Shown: positions 27,111 through 37,408 of the stretch, in pieces | Layout: every line of letters starts with the position of its first letter | How positions within the stretch are numbered: the stretch's first letter is position 1 | NCBI GenBank assembly: GCA_015345905.1 | Contig: JADDTR010000015.1 | Span: 372,001 to 436,000 of the forward strand | DNA length: 64,000 nt | Origin: Aotearoamyces nothofagi | Taxonomy: Eukaryota; Ascomycota; Leotiomycetes; Leotiales; Tympanidaceae | Direction: 5' to 3' | Translations under genes and position numbers: made by a program | The notes under the pieces: model-generated | The model's database searches: none | What the model was told of the DNA's origin: nothing | The model's input: the letters and a program-made list of their open reading frames with translations, nothing else

Positions 27111-27830
27111 TGTTATGGTTGTCAAGTAGCTGACTGTCGTCGGATCTACAATATCAACCTGTACTTAAGGTAATGGAACTAATTTTTTTTCTGCTGCGTG
27201 GGCGGTGAGACTTTTAGCGCGGCAGCGGTTACCGCCTAACTTGATAGTCGAGCTGGACATCTCCATTTCTAGATACCCAATTGCACTTCGATTTCATTTC
27301 TCTCTAAACATCTTTCTTGTGGTAGTTATTGCCATATCATAGAAATAAGATATTTCCTAGTTACGGCTACGCCTGTACCACTACCTTTAAATGTGTGTAT
27401 TATTTCCCTGCCATTTTCTTGGAAAGCTTGCTTGAGCTCTTGACGACAGATCCGGACGAATTGGTCTCATAATTCGTGGAAAGGCTTTTTTACCAGTGTA
27501 GAATTGATTGATGGCCTGGTCTTTGGACCTTTACCATTTCCAGAACTTCCGGCTTCTGTATGGACTAGCTGTACTCCATGAAACCATCCTGCGTACCGAT
27601 GCTCTTTGTACCATCGTGGAAATGCAAGCCTCTCATTTATGTTGATATTGGTTAATGAGAGCTCTGAGTTCTAATCACTCGCATTAGCCAATACGAAGAA
27701 GCTTAGGAACAAGCTTGCCACCTTTCCTCAAAGCCTTTGTCCAACGTCGCCTCGAATCGCCCCGAGGTGATTGGATATCAGTCAAGAACTGTGGTTGAAG
27801 TGCAGGTACACAGTCCCACGAGGATTAAAT
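27111..27830. promoter_or_regulatory. Divergent promoter, ZUO1 / MZM1
   Basis: A 720-base divergent region with T-rich tracts near 27181. No other gene seen. Confidence 0.4.
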
Positions 27831-28282
27831 ATGGCGACCACATCTTCAATGGCTCTTACGGCATACCGGCACGTTATACGTTCGGCAAGACTTGCATTCC
27901 AGGGCAAGTCTATCTCATTAATAAGAGCCCAATCAAATGTTAACTCTTTCATAGGAGATATCCCTCTCTTAGATGCCGCTCAACGGCAAGCACGAGACGC
28001 ATTTAGAAAGAATGCATCGCTCTTACCGGATGACCCAGCTACCGCAGCAGCCATAGAGCACGCAGAGGGCGTGGCACAAATATTAAGGCAAAACATTGTC
28101 CAGGGAAAGAATGTTGGTGGTGATAAATACAGTATGGACCTATGAACTTTGTTGTAACATCCTCTTAATGATTCGCAGAACTACACATACGCGAAGATAC
28201 AGAGCGCGGGGACAACAATACAGTCAAGATGCCCAATGGACAGAAGGTCGTCATTGATGGCAAAACATGCGCAGAGCGATAG
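27831..28282 (+). CDS. MZM1: Mzm1, LYR-motif complex III assembly factor
   Basis: A small mitochondrial matrix chaperone (human LYRM7) that stabilises the Rieske protein before it enters complex III. The model has three exons and 117 residues: 27831-27903, 27955-28131 and 28179-28282. The LYR-type helix reads [18 protein letters not shown]. Splicing then gives [16 protein letters not shown] and [15 protein letters not shown], both family patterns, and the last exon continues [17 protein letters not shown]. The first intron is 51 bases with a GC donor (GCAAGT) and an AG acceptor. It has no stop in frame, so an unspliced reading simply adds 17 residues, but the family pattern supports removal. 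The start could also be the ATG at 27849 (MALTAYRH). Confidence 0.88.
27904..27954 (+). other. GC-AG intron of MZM1
   Basis: A 51-base intron with donor GCAAGT and acceptor CATAG, preceded by a TTAAC-type branch site. The length is divisible by three and the frame is open, so retention would not truncate the protein. It is assigned because splicing restores the conserved FQGD junction. Confidence 0.75.
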
Positions 28283-28393
28283 CATGAGGAGCACTAATAC
28301 AATTGTACTATACTGATTCCAGTGAGAGCATGTCCATGCTTCTCCACACCTAGATACCCGAACGCCAATTTATGCAAACATTTGAGCGCAAGG

Positions 28394-29587
28394 CTAATTG
28401 CCTGCCAGACTCGCATACTCAACATCATCTGCACCAGGTGGAGGAGCAACAGCAGACATACTGGCTAGGTCATCTCGAGCCTGAGGTCTTGCTGTTCCAA
28501 CCTGTACATTGCCTCCATCAATAGCCGCCTGTCCATCTCCGCTTGAGAATGCAGATCTGCCTTCTCTTCCAGTAGCCACACGCTCATCTCTATCCATAGT
28601 ACCAATTGGTCTTGGTCTGCCCCATTGAACTCTCAATGGACAGCCAGCAATGACTGCTCTGCCTTGTAGCGCTTCTGCTGCGGCTTCAGCACCTTCTCTC
28701 GTAGCGTAATTGATAAATGCGCAATGTGACATATGTGAGCAGACAAGAGATCGAAGCTTGCCAAATGGTGTGAAGAATTCTCGGATCTTGAATTCCGGAA
28801 GATCATCTTCGATGCCCGTGATGAACAGCGAAGTGATAGTACGATCATCTGGCGGAGTGATATCTTTCTGGCCTGGAGGGAGTTGAGCTACACTTGGAAA
28901 TCTGCCACCCCTCGATCCACCACGTCCACCGCGAGCACCCCCTCTTGCTACCCCTCTAGTATCCCTCGTCCGTATCGGGCCCGCCTTGCTCAAAGCCTGT
29001 TCCCCACTAGGTGCGGCATCTCCATCGGCTGGACCAATACGTCTCTGCTTCTTAAAGTATGGCTCGCTGTTCGCCAGCCGTCTCAACAGCTCCCTGGCCT
29101 TCTGGTCCGTCTTCTCGTACTCCTCGACATCACCCCTCCCATCCTCGATCTCCTTCTCGTGCTCCTGGGCATAGAACTCCCTGTTGACGGCGCTCTGCGG
29201 GCCGGGGGCGATCATCTTGAGCGCGGCGTCGCGCACCACGATGGGCAGGCCGAAGGAGAGGTCCAGCATGCAGCACTGGCAGCAGTTCTTCAGGCGCGCG
29301 CACGTCAGGCAGATGTTGGTGCGCTTGCTGCGCGCCGTGCGGTCGGCCTTCCAGCGGAAGACGGTGAAGGGGCGCGTGCACACCTTGCACTCGGCGCCGG
29401 CGTCCTCCTTCAGCATCTGCACGTAGGGGTTGTCGGGCAGGCAGTTCTCGCAGACGCTAGGGGACACATGTGTTAGCAATGGCCGTGCATCTTGTGAGGC
29501 ACGCGGATCGCAGCTCGGGACCTACCTGGGGAAGTCGGTGGTCTCCCAGCCGGAGCGGTTGAGATCTTGCTTTATCTGCGGAGGCAT
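28394..29587 (-). CDS. ECM2: Pre-mRNA splicing factor Ecm2/Slt11 (RBM22 family)
   Basis: A spliceosomal protein that contacts U6 snRNA near the active site with the NineTeen complex. Two exons give 374 residues: 29587-29526 and 29456-28394 (intron 29457-29525). Exon 1 gives MPPQIKQDLNRSGWETTDFP. The zinc-binding N-terminus has paired cysteines: VCENCLPDNPYVQM, ECKVCTRPFTVFRW, ICLTCARLKNCCQCC, then the conserved LDLSFGLPIVVRD. An Arg/Gly-rich linker (ARGGARGGRGGSRGG) leads to one RRM with SLFITGIED as RNP2, HCAFINYATREGAE as RNP1, and LRVQWGRPR. The tail is unstructured. It is tail-to-tail with MZM1, 111 bases apart. The 5' half is markedly GC-rich, which creates long but meaningless antisense frames. 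Confidence 0.95.
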
Positions 29588-30249
29588 CGTCGCGTTGTTG
29601 TGTGAGGTGGACTTTGGGCGGCCAGGAAGGTTGTCAGGTCCAGAGGCAATAATTGTTAAGAAAAGTCGTTGCCTTGAATACCTGATTTCTAATCGGGCTT
29701 ATCTACTGTCACGTGCCTACCTTTTAGACGCCTCGAGTGCTGCCCCCCCCTTTCCACCCGAGCTTCTTTACAAAGCATTGTCATAGCGGTTTTTCTTATC
29801 GTTGGTCATTAAATTTACTGTCTACTCCTGATTTTGTCAAAGGTGTGATTGCACAAGGGAGAATGTTTTGCGTCGGAGCTATTACTGAATGCAAGTCCAC
29901 TAGAGGAATGTTCCACAGCGTGCTATACCGCTTTACACGGCGGACGAACTAAGCAATGCCAGGTGCAGAGAAAGCTGTACTTGCAGCACGTGCTAGAATG
30001 CACCGGTGGCAGTCGTCAAGAATGAAAGACAAAAGAAGGTGCAATTATGAAGCCTCCATGAAAGCATCTACCGTCATCTTTCGGTATTCATTACTGACGA
30101 CCTGTCAACGATCAAGCTCTGAACGAGTTGATACTGTTGCGGGTCGAACAGACTTGAGAGTGTAACTCCCCACCAGCCCCGATCGAAATATCTGAAAATC
30201 TGCTCTCACGCTAAAACGTGAACGGTTATGCCTATCGTCTCCTAGATTC
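29588..30249. other. Intergenic region
   Basis: Upstream of ECM2 and downstream of the decayed BTB-like locus. Overlapping short plus-strand frames show no family resemblance. Confidence 0.35.
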
Positions 30250-31470
30250 TCAGTGAGACATCGACAAATCAGTCCCAAAGATACCAGGGAGGCCCTCTTC
30301 ACGCTCCTTGGCGTTCTGCCTTTTTCTCTCGAGCCATCTTTCCTTATGTGCATCTCTCTCCTCCCTACGACCCATAAATGAGAAGTACCAAGTCGCTTGG
30401 CCGTGGCGAATACGACAACCGCTATCCCAGCGCTTAATATGGCCGTGTTCCCAGTAGTCACTGTCAAGGTCTCTAGTCTTTGGCTTTGAGATGTCCATGC
30501 AGCTGAGACAGAGACCGTGGAAGTATTTGCTAGCCTATTCTACCGTGGCTGTAACCATTGAAGTACTATTTTTGGATCGACAATAAGAACAACCACCCTC
30601 GGGTGCAAGATATTCGTAGTCGCTCAACCCGTCCAGTAAACAATTAACGCACCTGGTATCGAAAATGATCGTCGATAGGGAAAACACTGGTTTTAAAAAG
30701 ACCGTCGAGATATGCAGTGACGCCTAAAGGCCCACAGGGACAGGATCGTTCACGAAATCGAACCACGGTAGAGCTTTACCTATCATCGTATTCAATGAAC
30801 CCCTCGCAGCATTGAGCTGCTCTACAAGTCCAGCAAGTTAGCTTAATGGAATGGCTAACCAGAGGCAAGTTTAACATACGGATGACACTGTAATCTAGAT
30901 GGAGGTGTCGAAAACTTGTTGGATTTATCTCGGTATGTGGCCAGGCCAGGAATAGGTCAACTCCTTCGTCACAAATGCAAAAGCCTCCGCGTTGTCAAAG
31001 CATTGACAGGGGCATATAAGCTGACTGAGAGCATCAGGTGTCAACTTGGTCTTGTCCTGAAGCTTCCATCACTCAGCAAACCAGGAATTGAGCTTCGCTA
31101 TCTCGAGCAGGTACTTTCGAGAAACTTCAATGGCATGCCAAAGTTCTATGATGGGGACTTGGTATGTTTCGGGCGTCAAGGTGCCATGAAAGAGCCTAAA
31201 CCAGAGCTCCAGACTGGTCACCGTGTCCTCGTTGAGTCTGATGTCATTTTTGGTAGAATCTGCCCATGGTCCTGAAGGATCAAGCGTAGGCATCCAGGCA
31301 TCTGAATTATCTCGAAGCGTCCGGTGTTTGACTTTCAAATAAGCAACCTTGAAGACAGGATGCTTGCGATAGGAAGTAAATTTGCTGAAGCCATGCTCAA
31401 TAACTTTGATGGTCAGATCTCCAGCCGAATCGATCGTTATGTACCTTTCGTCCTGCCTAGTGTTAGCCAT
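30250..31470 (-). pseudogene. Decayed fungal BTB-like domain gene
   Basis: The minus strand carries, in order, pieces of a protein typical of the expanded BTB-like families of filamentous fungi. From 31470 come MANTRQDERYITIDSAGDLT and a BTB-like stretch ending in ELWHAIEVSRKYLLEIAKLN. Next are a segment near 30960-31070 (CFDNAEAFAFVTKELTYSW), one near 30890 (NPTSFRHLHL), one near 30800 (QQLNAARGSLNTMI), a Cys-rich part near 30560-30745 (CPCGPLG, GGCSYC), and a C-terminus at 30250-30498 (WDSGCRIRHGQATWYFSFMG). They are collinear but lie in different frames. An in-frame TGA follows NSWFAE and a TAG lies about 14 codons before MDISKPK. I count at least two stops and about three frame breaks, and one ordinary intron near 30826-30880. 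Family assignment is by remembered pattern; no ligand or role is implied. Confidence 0.65.
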
Positions 31471-32642
31471 AGTAGGAATGAAGGTGAGGAATGAAATCAG
31501 ATCATCGCTTAGGTGGAAATCGATGATATAGGGCACGTACTACAGACAGGATGGCCGACAGGTCCGGGCTTACTGTGTATTCGATGAGATTACCTGCCAG
31601 GGCCTGTCAATAACTAGTGACGTGTGAGTATAAGTGGCAGATTATAGTAGCGGTAGGGATATCAAGCTCCGCTCAGGTGAGTCTGAAGGACCTGCCAGTA
31701 AATAGGGACGAGCGAGTATGAGTGACAGATGAAAGCAGTGACAGGAATATCAAAATTCTCACAGGTAGAGTCGAATATAACTATACCACATCAAAAGAAT
31801 ATCACTTACCAAGTCTTCATCCCAGAGAAGACAACCACCGATACTTGGCCAGCAAGCTCTTTGCAAAGAAGAGAACTGAAGCGTGGATGAGCAACGACGA
31901 GAAAGTCCCTTCACCGGCGCCGAAGTGAGCCGACGTGAGCCGTCTCCAAAGTGAATGAGAGAACCAACTTACAAGGAGTAAACTACCAGAACCCAACTAC
32001 GCAAGTAACAGTGTGCAAAGCATCTCGAGATGGCGTGAAGGGATACCGAGTCGTGACAGCGGAGTCTCATAAAAAGAGGTGCCTACCATACTGCAACGGG
32101 GCTCATTCATAGCTAGAGACATCGGCGAGTCTGCACAGGACACGAACGGCCAGAGGAGACTATTGATAGGCCACGGTGGATAGAGCAAGGCGCGTCGACA
32201 GCAGCCCTCTCTGACCGAAGCAGGCCAGGAACCGTGGGAAAGGTCCCAGCACGACGTCCGGCCACAAGAGCCCGAGCGGAAGGATATTCTGCCATGACGT
32301 GTGCTGAAATGTCACGGGCTCTAAGAATATACCTGTGCGGGAACGGCGGCCTCTAAATGCTACACCTGCAACGCTGTGTGACCCTCCGGGCTCCGGCCAC
32401 GCTCGAGATCCGAGGCGTGTGTATCCACCGAGAACTCCACATGTTTCACGTGATCACGCATCGAAAGGACTCGTTGTTCAGGCTGATGTCACATGGCAAA
32501 AAGGGTGCGAATCGTCAAGAAATCATAATGCATTGCGAGAGATCCCTTGTCTCCAGGGGGGCCACCCTACTTGAGTGCCGCATCGCGTACGCGCCAAATG
32601 TATAGAAGAAGAAAAAAAATCCTTTGCAAGTAGACCTGCCAC
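31471..32642. other. Intergenic region with a degenerate 90-base duplication
   Basis: About 1.2 kb between the decayed gene and the aldo-keto reductase. Two diverged copies of a ~90-base unit lie at about 31592-31684 and 31690-31775. No gene was recognised. Confidence 0.4.
31592..31775. repeat. Degenerate tandem duplication (2 x ~90 bases)
   Basis: Both copies begin ACCTGCCAG and share GAGTATAAGTG/GAGTATGAGTG, a GGATATCAA/GGAATATCAA core, and end in CAGGTGAGTC/CAGGTAGAGTC. Several small indels separate them, so the event is not recent. Confidence 0.55.
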
Positions 32643-33667
32643 CTACGACTTCTGCTCCTCTGGCCAGACGTCATATCCGAAGGTCTCCTTCATGTTGACG
32701 AACCGGGTGGACCGTCCGGCGGCGACCCTGTTCACCGCCTCGAAATCCTCGTCGCTCAGGCTGATGAGCTGGGCGTTCCGCTGTATGCGGGATTCGTTGG
32801 AGCTCTTGGGCAAGACGGCATATCCCCTCCGCAGGCCCCACGCGATGAGGACCTGCGCGAGGACGACGTTGTTCTTCTCCGCGATGGCGAGGAGGTCCTT
32901 GTTCGTCGAGACCTTCTCGCCCGTGCCGGGGACTTGATCTTGCGATCCGAGAGGAGAGTAGGCGACCGGGATGATGCTGTGCGATAGGCAGTAGTCGATG
33001 AGCTTGTCTTGAGGCAGGAACGGGTGGATCTCGATTTGGTTGATTTGAGGGGCGATCTCCGCGGACTTGATGAGCGACTCGAGGCCAGGGATGGTCCAGT
33101 TGGAAACACCGATGGATTTCGCCTTGCCTGCTCTGTACAGCTTCTCCATTGCGCGCCAGGTTGGCTCTGGGTTTTCCGTGAGGTCCTTCTTGATCACGTA
33201 CTGCTCATCATGTCAGCGCGAAGATCAGTGCTGGGTAATGCACAATGAAACTGTACCTTGCCGTCAGCTCCAATCTTGGGGCTGTGGTTGTCGTCCTTCT
33301 CCGCCGCAATCGGCCAATGGATCAGAAAGGCGTCCACGTAGTCGGTCTGCAGCTTCCCCAGCGAGCTGTTCAAGCTCCACTCGACGTCCTCGGGCTCGTG
33401 CAGATGCTGCCATACTTTGGTTGCGATGAAGATGTCGGAGCGCTTGACGTCGGGATGTGTCGACAGGAATTCTTGAAGGGCAGTGCCGACTTCGTCTTCG
33501 TTTTGGTAAAACCAGGCGCAATCCAGATGGCGATAGCCAGCCTTCAGGGCCGCGAGGACAGCTGTGTGTGTCTCACCTCGAGAGCCCTCGTTTGCGAAGG
33601 TCCCAAAGCCCAAAGCCGGCATCAGGACTCCATTGCTCAGCTTGATAACGGGCCCTTGGACGGCCAT
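32643..33667 (-). CDS. Aldo-keto reductase (glycerol dehydrogenase-like)
   Basis: An NADPH-dependent carbonyl reductase with the AKR (TIM-barrel) fold. Two exons give 322 residues: 33667-33257 and 33200-32643 (intron 33201-33256). The tetrad is present: Asp in YRHLDCAWFY, Tyr in AWFYQNEDEVG, Lys in FIATKVW, and His in AFLIHWP. Further family motifs are IGVSNWTIPGLESL, QIEIHPFLPQ, VAYSPLGS and the cofactor loop LPKSSNESRIQRN. This pattern matches fungal Gcy1-type glycerol/aldehyde reductases, but many paralogs exist and the substrate cannot be assigned. The spliced join is GKYVIKKD. Confidence 0.93.
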
Positions 33668-33989
33668 GGTGTAGATGCGGTGAAGCTGTGCGCGGGGTCT
33701 ATCTGGTGAACAGAATACCGAGATGGGCGGTCTACAGGCTTCTCGTCGATGGTGATGGAAGAGGATTTGGGATTATACACGTCTGGTGCTACGGTTCAGA
33801 GGCAAAGTCTACAATAATTTTTATTCCCCCAGCCGCTCAACAGTTTACCGTAGCACCGTAATGAGCAGGATATTCCAGCATAGCTCCGAGAGATTTTCGG
33901 AATGAGAGGTTTCGAAATGCGTGAAGTCGCGAACAAAGCGGGGTGATGACGTAGGAGTGCGTAGGGGCCCCATACGAGGCAGCCAAGGT

Positions 33990-34043
33990 GGTAGTGGGAG
34001 GGTAGTGGGTGGGTAGTGGATGGGTAGTGCACGGGTAGTGCAG
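33990..34043. repeat. GGGTAGTG-type minisatellite
   Basis: Five imperfect units of about 10-12 bases built on GGGTAGTG, with changing spacers. Confidence 0.7.
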
Positions 34044-34105
34044 CACTATACAGTACAGTACATACATTGCACGTAGGGACGGCAGTATTCGCTGGGGAGT
34101 TGGGG

Positions 34106-34179
34106 GATGTGGATGAGGATGTGGATGAGGATGTGGATATCGGTGCCGATGTGGATATGGATGTGGATGTGGACGTGGG
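34106..34179. repeat. GATGTG-type microsatellite
   Basis: Roughly twelve 6-base units (GATGTG, GATGAG, GATATC variants). Confidence 0.7.
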
Positions 34180-36077
34180 CTACGGAGTGCTGCGGGCTTT
34201 GAAGGCACGCCTGCCTGCGCACGCTAATCGAAATTGGATACAGTACAGTACAGTACCGGACATGCAGTACCTTGTTCTCTACGTACAGTACATACATACA
34301 GTACATACATACTGTCCTAAAGTCCTCCCAGTCCGTCCTGTGCTGGTGCTGTACTTACTGCAGGGTTCCGCTGAGATAAGCTCCACCCGTCTCCACCTCG
34401 GAAGAGGAACCGCAGCTGTGCAGACCTGGCATTCATACCCACTGTACATACAGCTGCGTGTAGTATGTATACATACAGCTGTACACGCTGCGCATGCTGC
34501 ATATACTGTGCTGCACTGCCGCCCTGAGACCGCGGTAGGAGGCAGAACACGGGGACTCGTGCAATACCCGAGTAGATCGGAAAGTGAGTGGGTAATCAGG
34601 CTGGCCATGCTGCTTTTAAGATCCGGCACTGTAGGTCTGTCTAGCGTCTAGAAACCGCTCCCTCGGGGCCGCAGTACGCGCAGAGCAGGCAGAGAGCGTC
34701 GCTGGAGCAGCTAAAGCAGCAGGCAGTGCGATCCTCTGTCGGGGAATCAATCTGACGTGCTTATCGTCGTTGGTGCGCAGCCCCGGTCGACCCCGGCCGT
34801 GCTAGAGGCGCCCTGTCGCCGCAGGAGGGCTGCCGTTGGCCCGTTACGCGAGTACCGCCGTCCTGCGCTCTCTGGTACAGCTGAGGTGGTCAAGGTCGTA
34901 AGGCGGCAAGGCTGCAAGGCGGCAGCGCGGCAGCGCGATAAGGCGGCAAGGTAAGGCTGGGCACGGAGATTTACTGTGCGAGATTTACGGTGCGAGATAC
35001 CTGAGAGTGCCTTACCGCCTGGCTGAGTGCTGGCCGGTAAGCACGTGAAAGGCTGCTGCAAGCATTGGCCCTGGGTAGGAGGAGGCCCTCCGTAACTCCC
35101 GCTGCACCTGTATGCGCGTAGGCATGTACAGTAGGTGTCTTTAGACTTTAGACACGAGCTACCTTACCGGAAACATAAGCACGCACATCCTGCACACCCT
35201 GCACCTCACCGTGCGCTATACCTACCTTGAGCACAGAGGCAAGGTACCTGGCAAGCTAAGGCACGCGATACAATGCTCCGTAGTGGCCGCGGCTGCAGTT
35301 GTGGTGATGGCGGCCATGACGGTGGCCACGGTCGCGAGTAGAGTAGTGGAGGTGTGGATTGTGTACAGCCGGACTCGTCATGACAGTTGAAACGTGAGCG
35401 CAGATCAACCAGCTCGCGCTTTGCTGGATCCCGGAGCGTTCAGCTATCTGGAGAAGGGCCATTGGTCGAGGCAGTCTCCCCTTGTACAGTATAGCAGAGC
35501 AGCTACTGAGCTGTCTGTACTAGGACGTTCTGTTACAACCACTGTATCAAGGACTGCATTATGCTGGATGCCAAGTGCCGTACAGCAAATGCTGCACACA
35601 GTGCACACCGTACCTCGAGCACAGGCATGTGGCCACTACTTAATGGCCAGTCGGTGCTGTCTGCAAAGTGTCGTATATGTAAGGAAGATCCTCGAGGAAG
35701 ATCCGCGAGGTAGACCCGGAAGGGAGATAGATGCTGTACAGCATCTACTATACGGGTGCCTCAGGCATCGATCTGCCGCAATGCCGCAGTTCAGGAGTGT
35801 GTGAGCGTATGTACGAGATATGCTCGTGTATGCGTGTAGTTTGCGTGTAGCTTGCGTGTATGAAAGTACGTATACGTACTGTATATGCTCGTGTATGTGC
35901 TGTGCTGTACTGGCTGTACTGGCTGTACGTACAGCCCTCTACGGTGGCCGGCTGGATGACGCCCGCACCAGCAGAAAAAACTCTATTGCAACCGAGGGCC
36001 TGTCGCGAAGGGTCTGCGTCGCGGCGGCCTGAGGCCAGCGAGCGCTTCTCGCCAAGAGACCGCCAACTGCAGTCTCT

Positions 36078-36141
36078 GCAGCCTCGGCAGCCTTGCAGCC
36101 TTAGCAGCCTCAGCAGCCTCAGCAGCCTCAGCAGCGCCCGC
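36078..36141. repeat. CAGCCT-type repeat
   Basis: Imperfect 6- to 9-base units, ending in a regular AGCAGCCTC array. Confidence 0.7.
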
Positions 36142-36449
36142 CAGCCTCAACAAAACACGGCGCAGCAGCCAATCGCAGGCCGTGCATTGCGCGCGCCATG
36201 GCAGGAACAGGCTAGCGTCTTCGTCACCGATCGGCGCGGCTGGGCGTGTGCGGCACTTGTGCGGCACTGCCTCGGCCAGAAAGGGACCGTGTGCGTCGCC
36301 GTGGCTCGCTAGTCGCTAGCCGGCTGCTCCAACGTCATGGGGGATCCGTCGCGAAGCATTCACGGCGTTGCCACTCATGCCACAGTCCGTCCTCATTTCG
36401 CCGCACTCAGCCATCCCCAACCCTCACTCGGCCACCGTCCACCGCCCAC

Positions 36450-36512
36450 CAGCCCATCCAGCCTGCCCATCCCGCCCATCTGCCCATCCAGCCTGCCCAT
36501 CCGCGGCCCTCG
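36450..36512. repeat. CCCATCCAGCCTG repeat
   Basis: Repeated CCCATC and CCAGCCTGCCCATC units in a C-rich strand. The block GCCCATCCAGCCTGCCCATC occurs twice. Confidence 0.65.
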
Positions 36513-36907
36513 ACCGGCCATTCCAGGCAGATCCTGCCGTCTGCCCAGCGCTGCTCCGTCCAGCCCTTTACGGCCGAGCCCAATCGCCATTCCGCGCGCG
36601 ATGGCACAGCCAGGCGATAACGCACCAGCACGCATAGAGCACGTAGAAGGAAGGGCCTGCACCTCTCCTGCTGGGCTCTCTCTCTCTGGCTCTGCGCCCC
36701 ACTGTGAACAGCTAACCTCCTCCTGCCCTATCCCTCGCCCGTCGCCTGGGCGGGGGTCGATCTCGCGTTTCAAGTCGCTCCAACAGCCCACCGCGCAGGC
36801 TGGCTGATGCTGCCAATGCTGCTGTATCCGCTTTTGATAGACCTGCTCGCGATGACTCCCCAGCAGCCGGCAGCCACTGGCCACGCTGCAGCGCCCAGGG
36901 CTGGATG

Positions 36908-36953
36908 GAGCCCTTTGGGGCCCTTTGGAGCCCTTTGGAGCCCTTTGGAGCCG
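36908..36953. repeat. GCCCTTTGGA 10-base tandem repeat
   Basis: Just over four copies of a 10-base unit, one with a single GGGG variant. Near-perfect, so probably young. Confidence 0.8.
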
Positions 36954-37235
36954 GGGACCTTACGTACGGTGCGTCCCAGCGCGCCCTCTCTCGACCCTCA
37001 ACTCTACTCTTTGGGAAGCAGACGAGCACAGCACTTGTGGGCCGTCCTGCCGTTTCTGCCAAGGGTCTCAACGGCGCTCTTGCTCTCGGTCCGTCCGGCG
37101 GTTAATTCTCCTGACCCTTACATGCGATGCCCTCTCATTGTCTGCCTGTGTGCGATGATGCATTTTACTATTGCTAGTATTTTCTAGCCCGTCTCGTTCT
37201 TTTGATCGGATGTCGGTCGGCTAGCTTCAGATTGG

Positions 37236-37242
37236 TATAAAA
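37236..37242 (+). promoter_or_regulatory. TATA box of the HAD hydrolase gene
   Basis: TATAAAA in the context GGTATAAAAGG, 167 bases before the ATG at 37409. It is the clearest TATA box beside a gene start in the window. Confidence 0.6.
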
Positions 37243-37408
37243 GGCCAACAGGCCCGCTCATTGTAACCCTCGTGCCTTACCCCGCCATCCATCCCAAGAT
37301 CTTTAGCACTTTACATCCCACATAGTTCATCTCGCCCATCGCACTGTGTCCCATCAACGCTGCCGCGTGCGACATTTTCAAATCTTCACTTTTGAAAATT
37401 CTTCCAAT

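Larger units (their letters stand above)
33668..37408. other. Long GC-rich, minisatellite-bearing intergenic region
   Basis: About 3.7 kb with no gene I can support. The open frames here are long only because the DNA is GC-rich or repetitive. It contains at least five separate short tandem arrays (listed separately), a GTAC-rich stretch near 34240-34320, and a TATA box at the right end for the HAD hydrolase gene. Confidence 0.6.

Noticed and set aside
28883-29476. Long plus-strand frame opposite ECM2
   Set aside because: It is antisense to a clear ECM2 exon and arises from GC-rich codons. No family resemblance.
34067-34651. 194-codon plus-strand frame
   Set aside because: Its start is the GATGTG array (Val-Asp repeats) and the rest has no coding character.
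36246-36807. Overlapping GC-rich plus-strand frames
   Set aside because: Pro/Ser/Arg-rich in all frames, driven by CCCATC repeats and GC content. No start context or introns.
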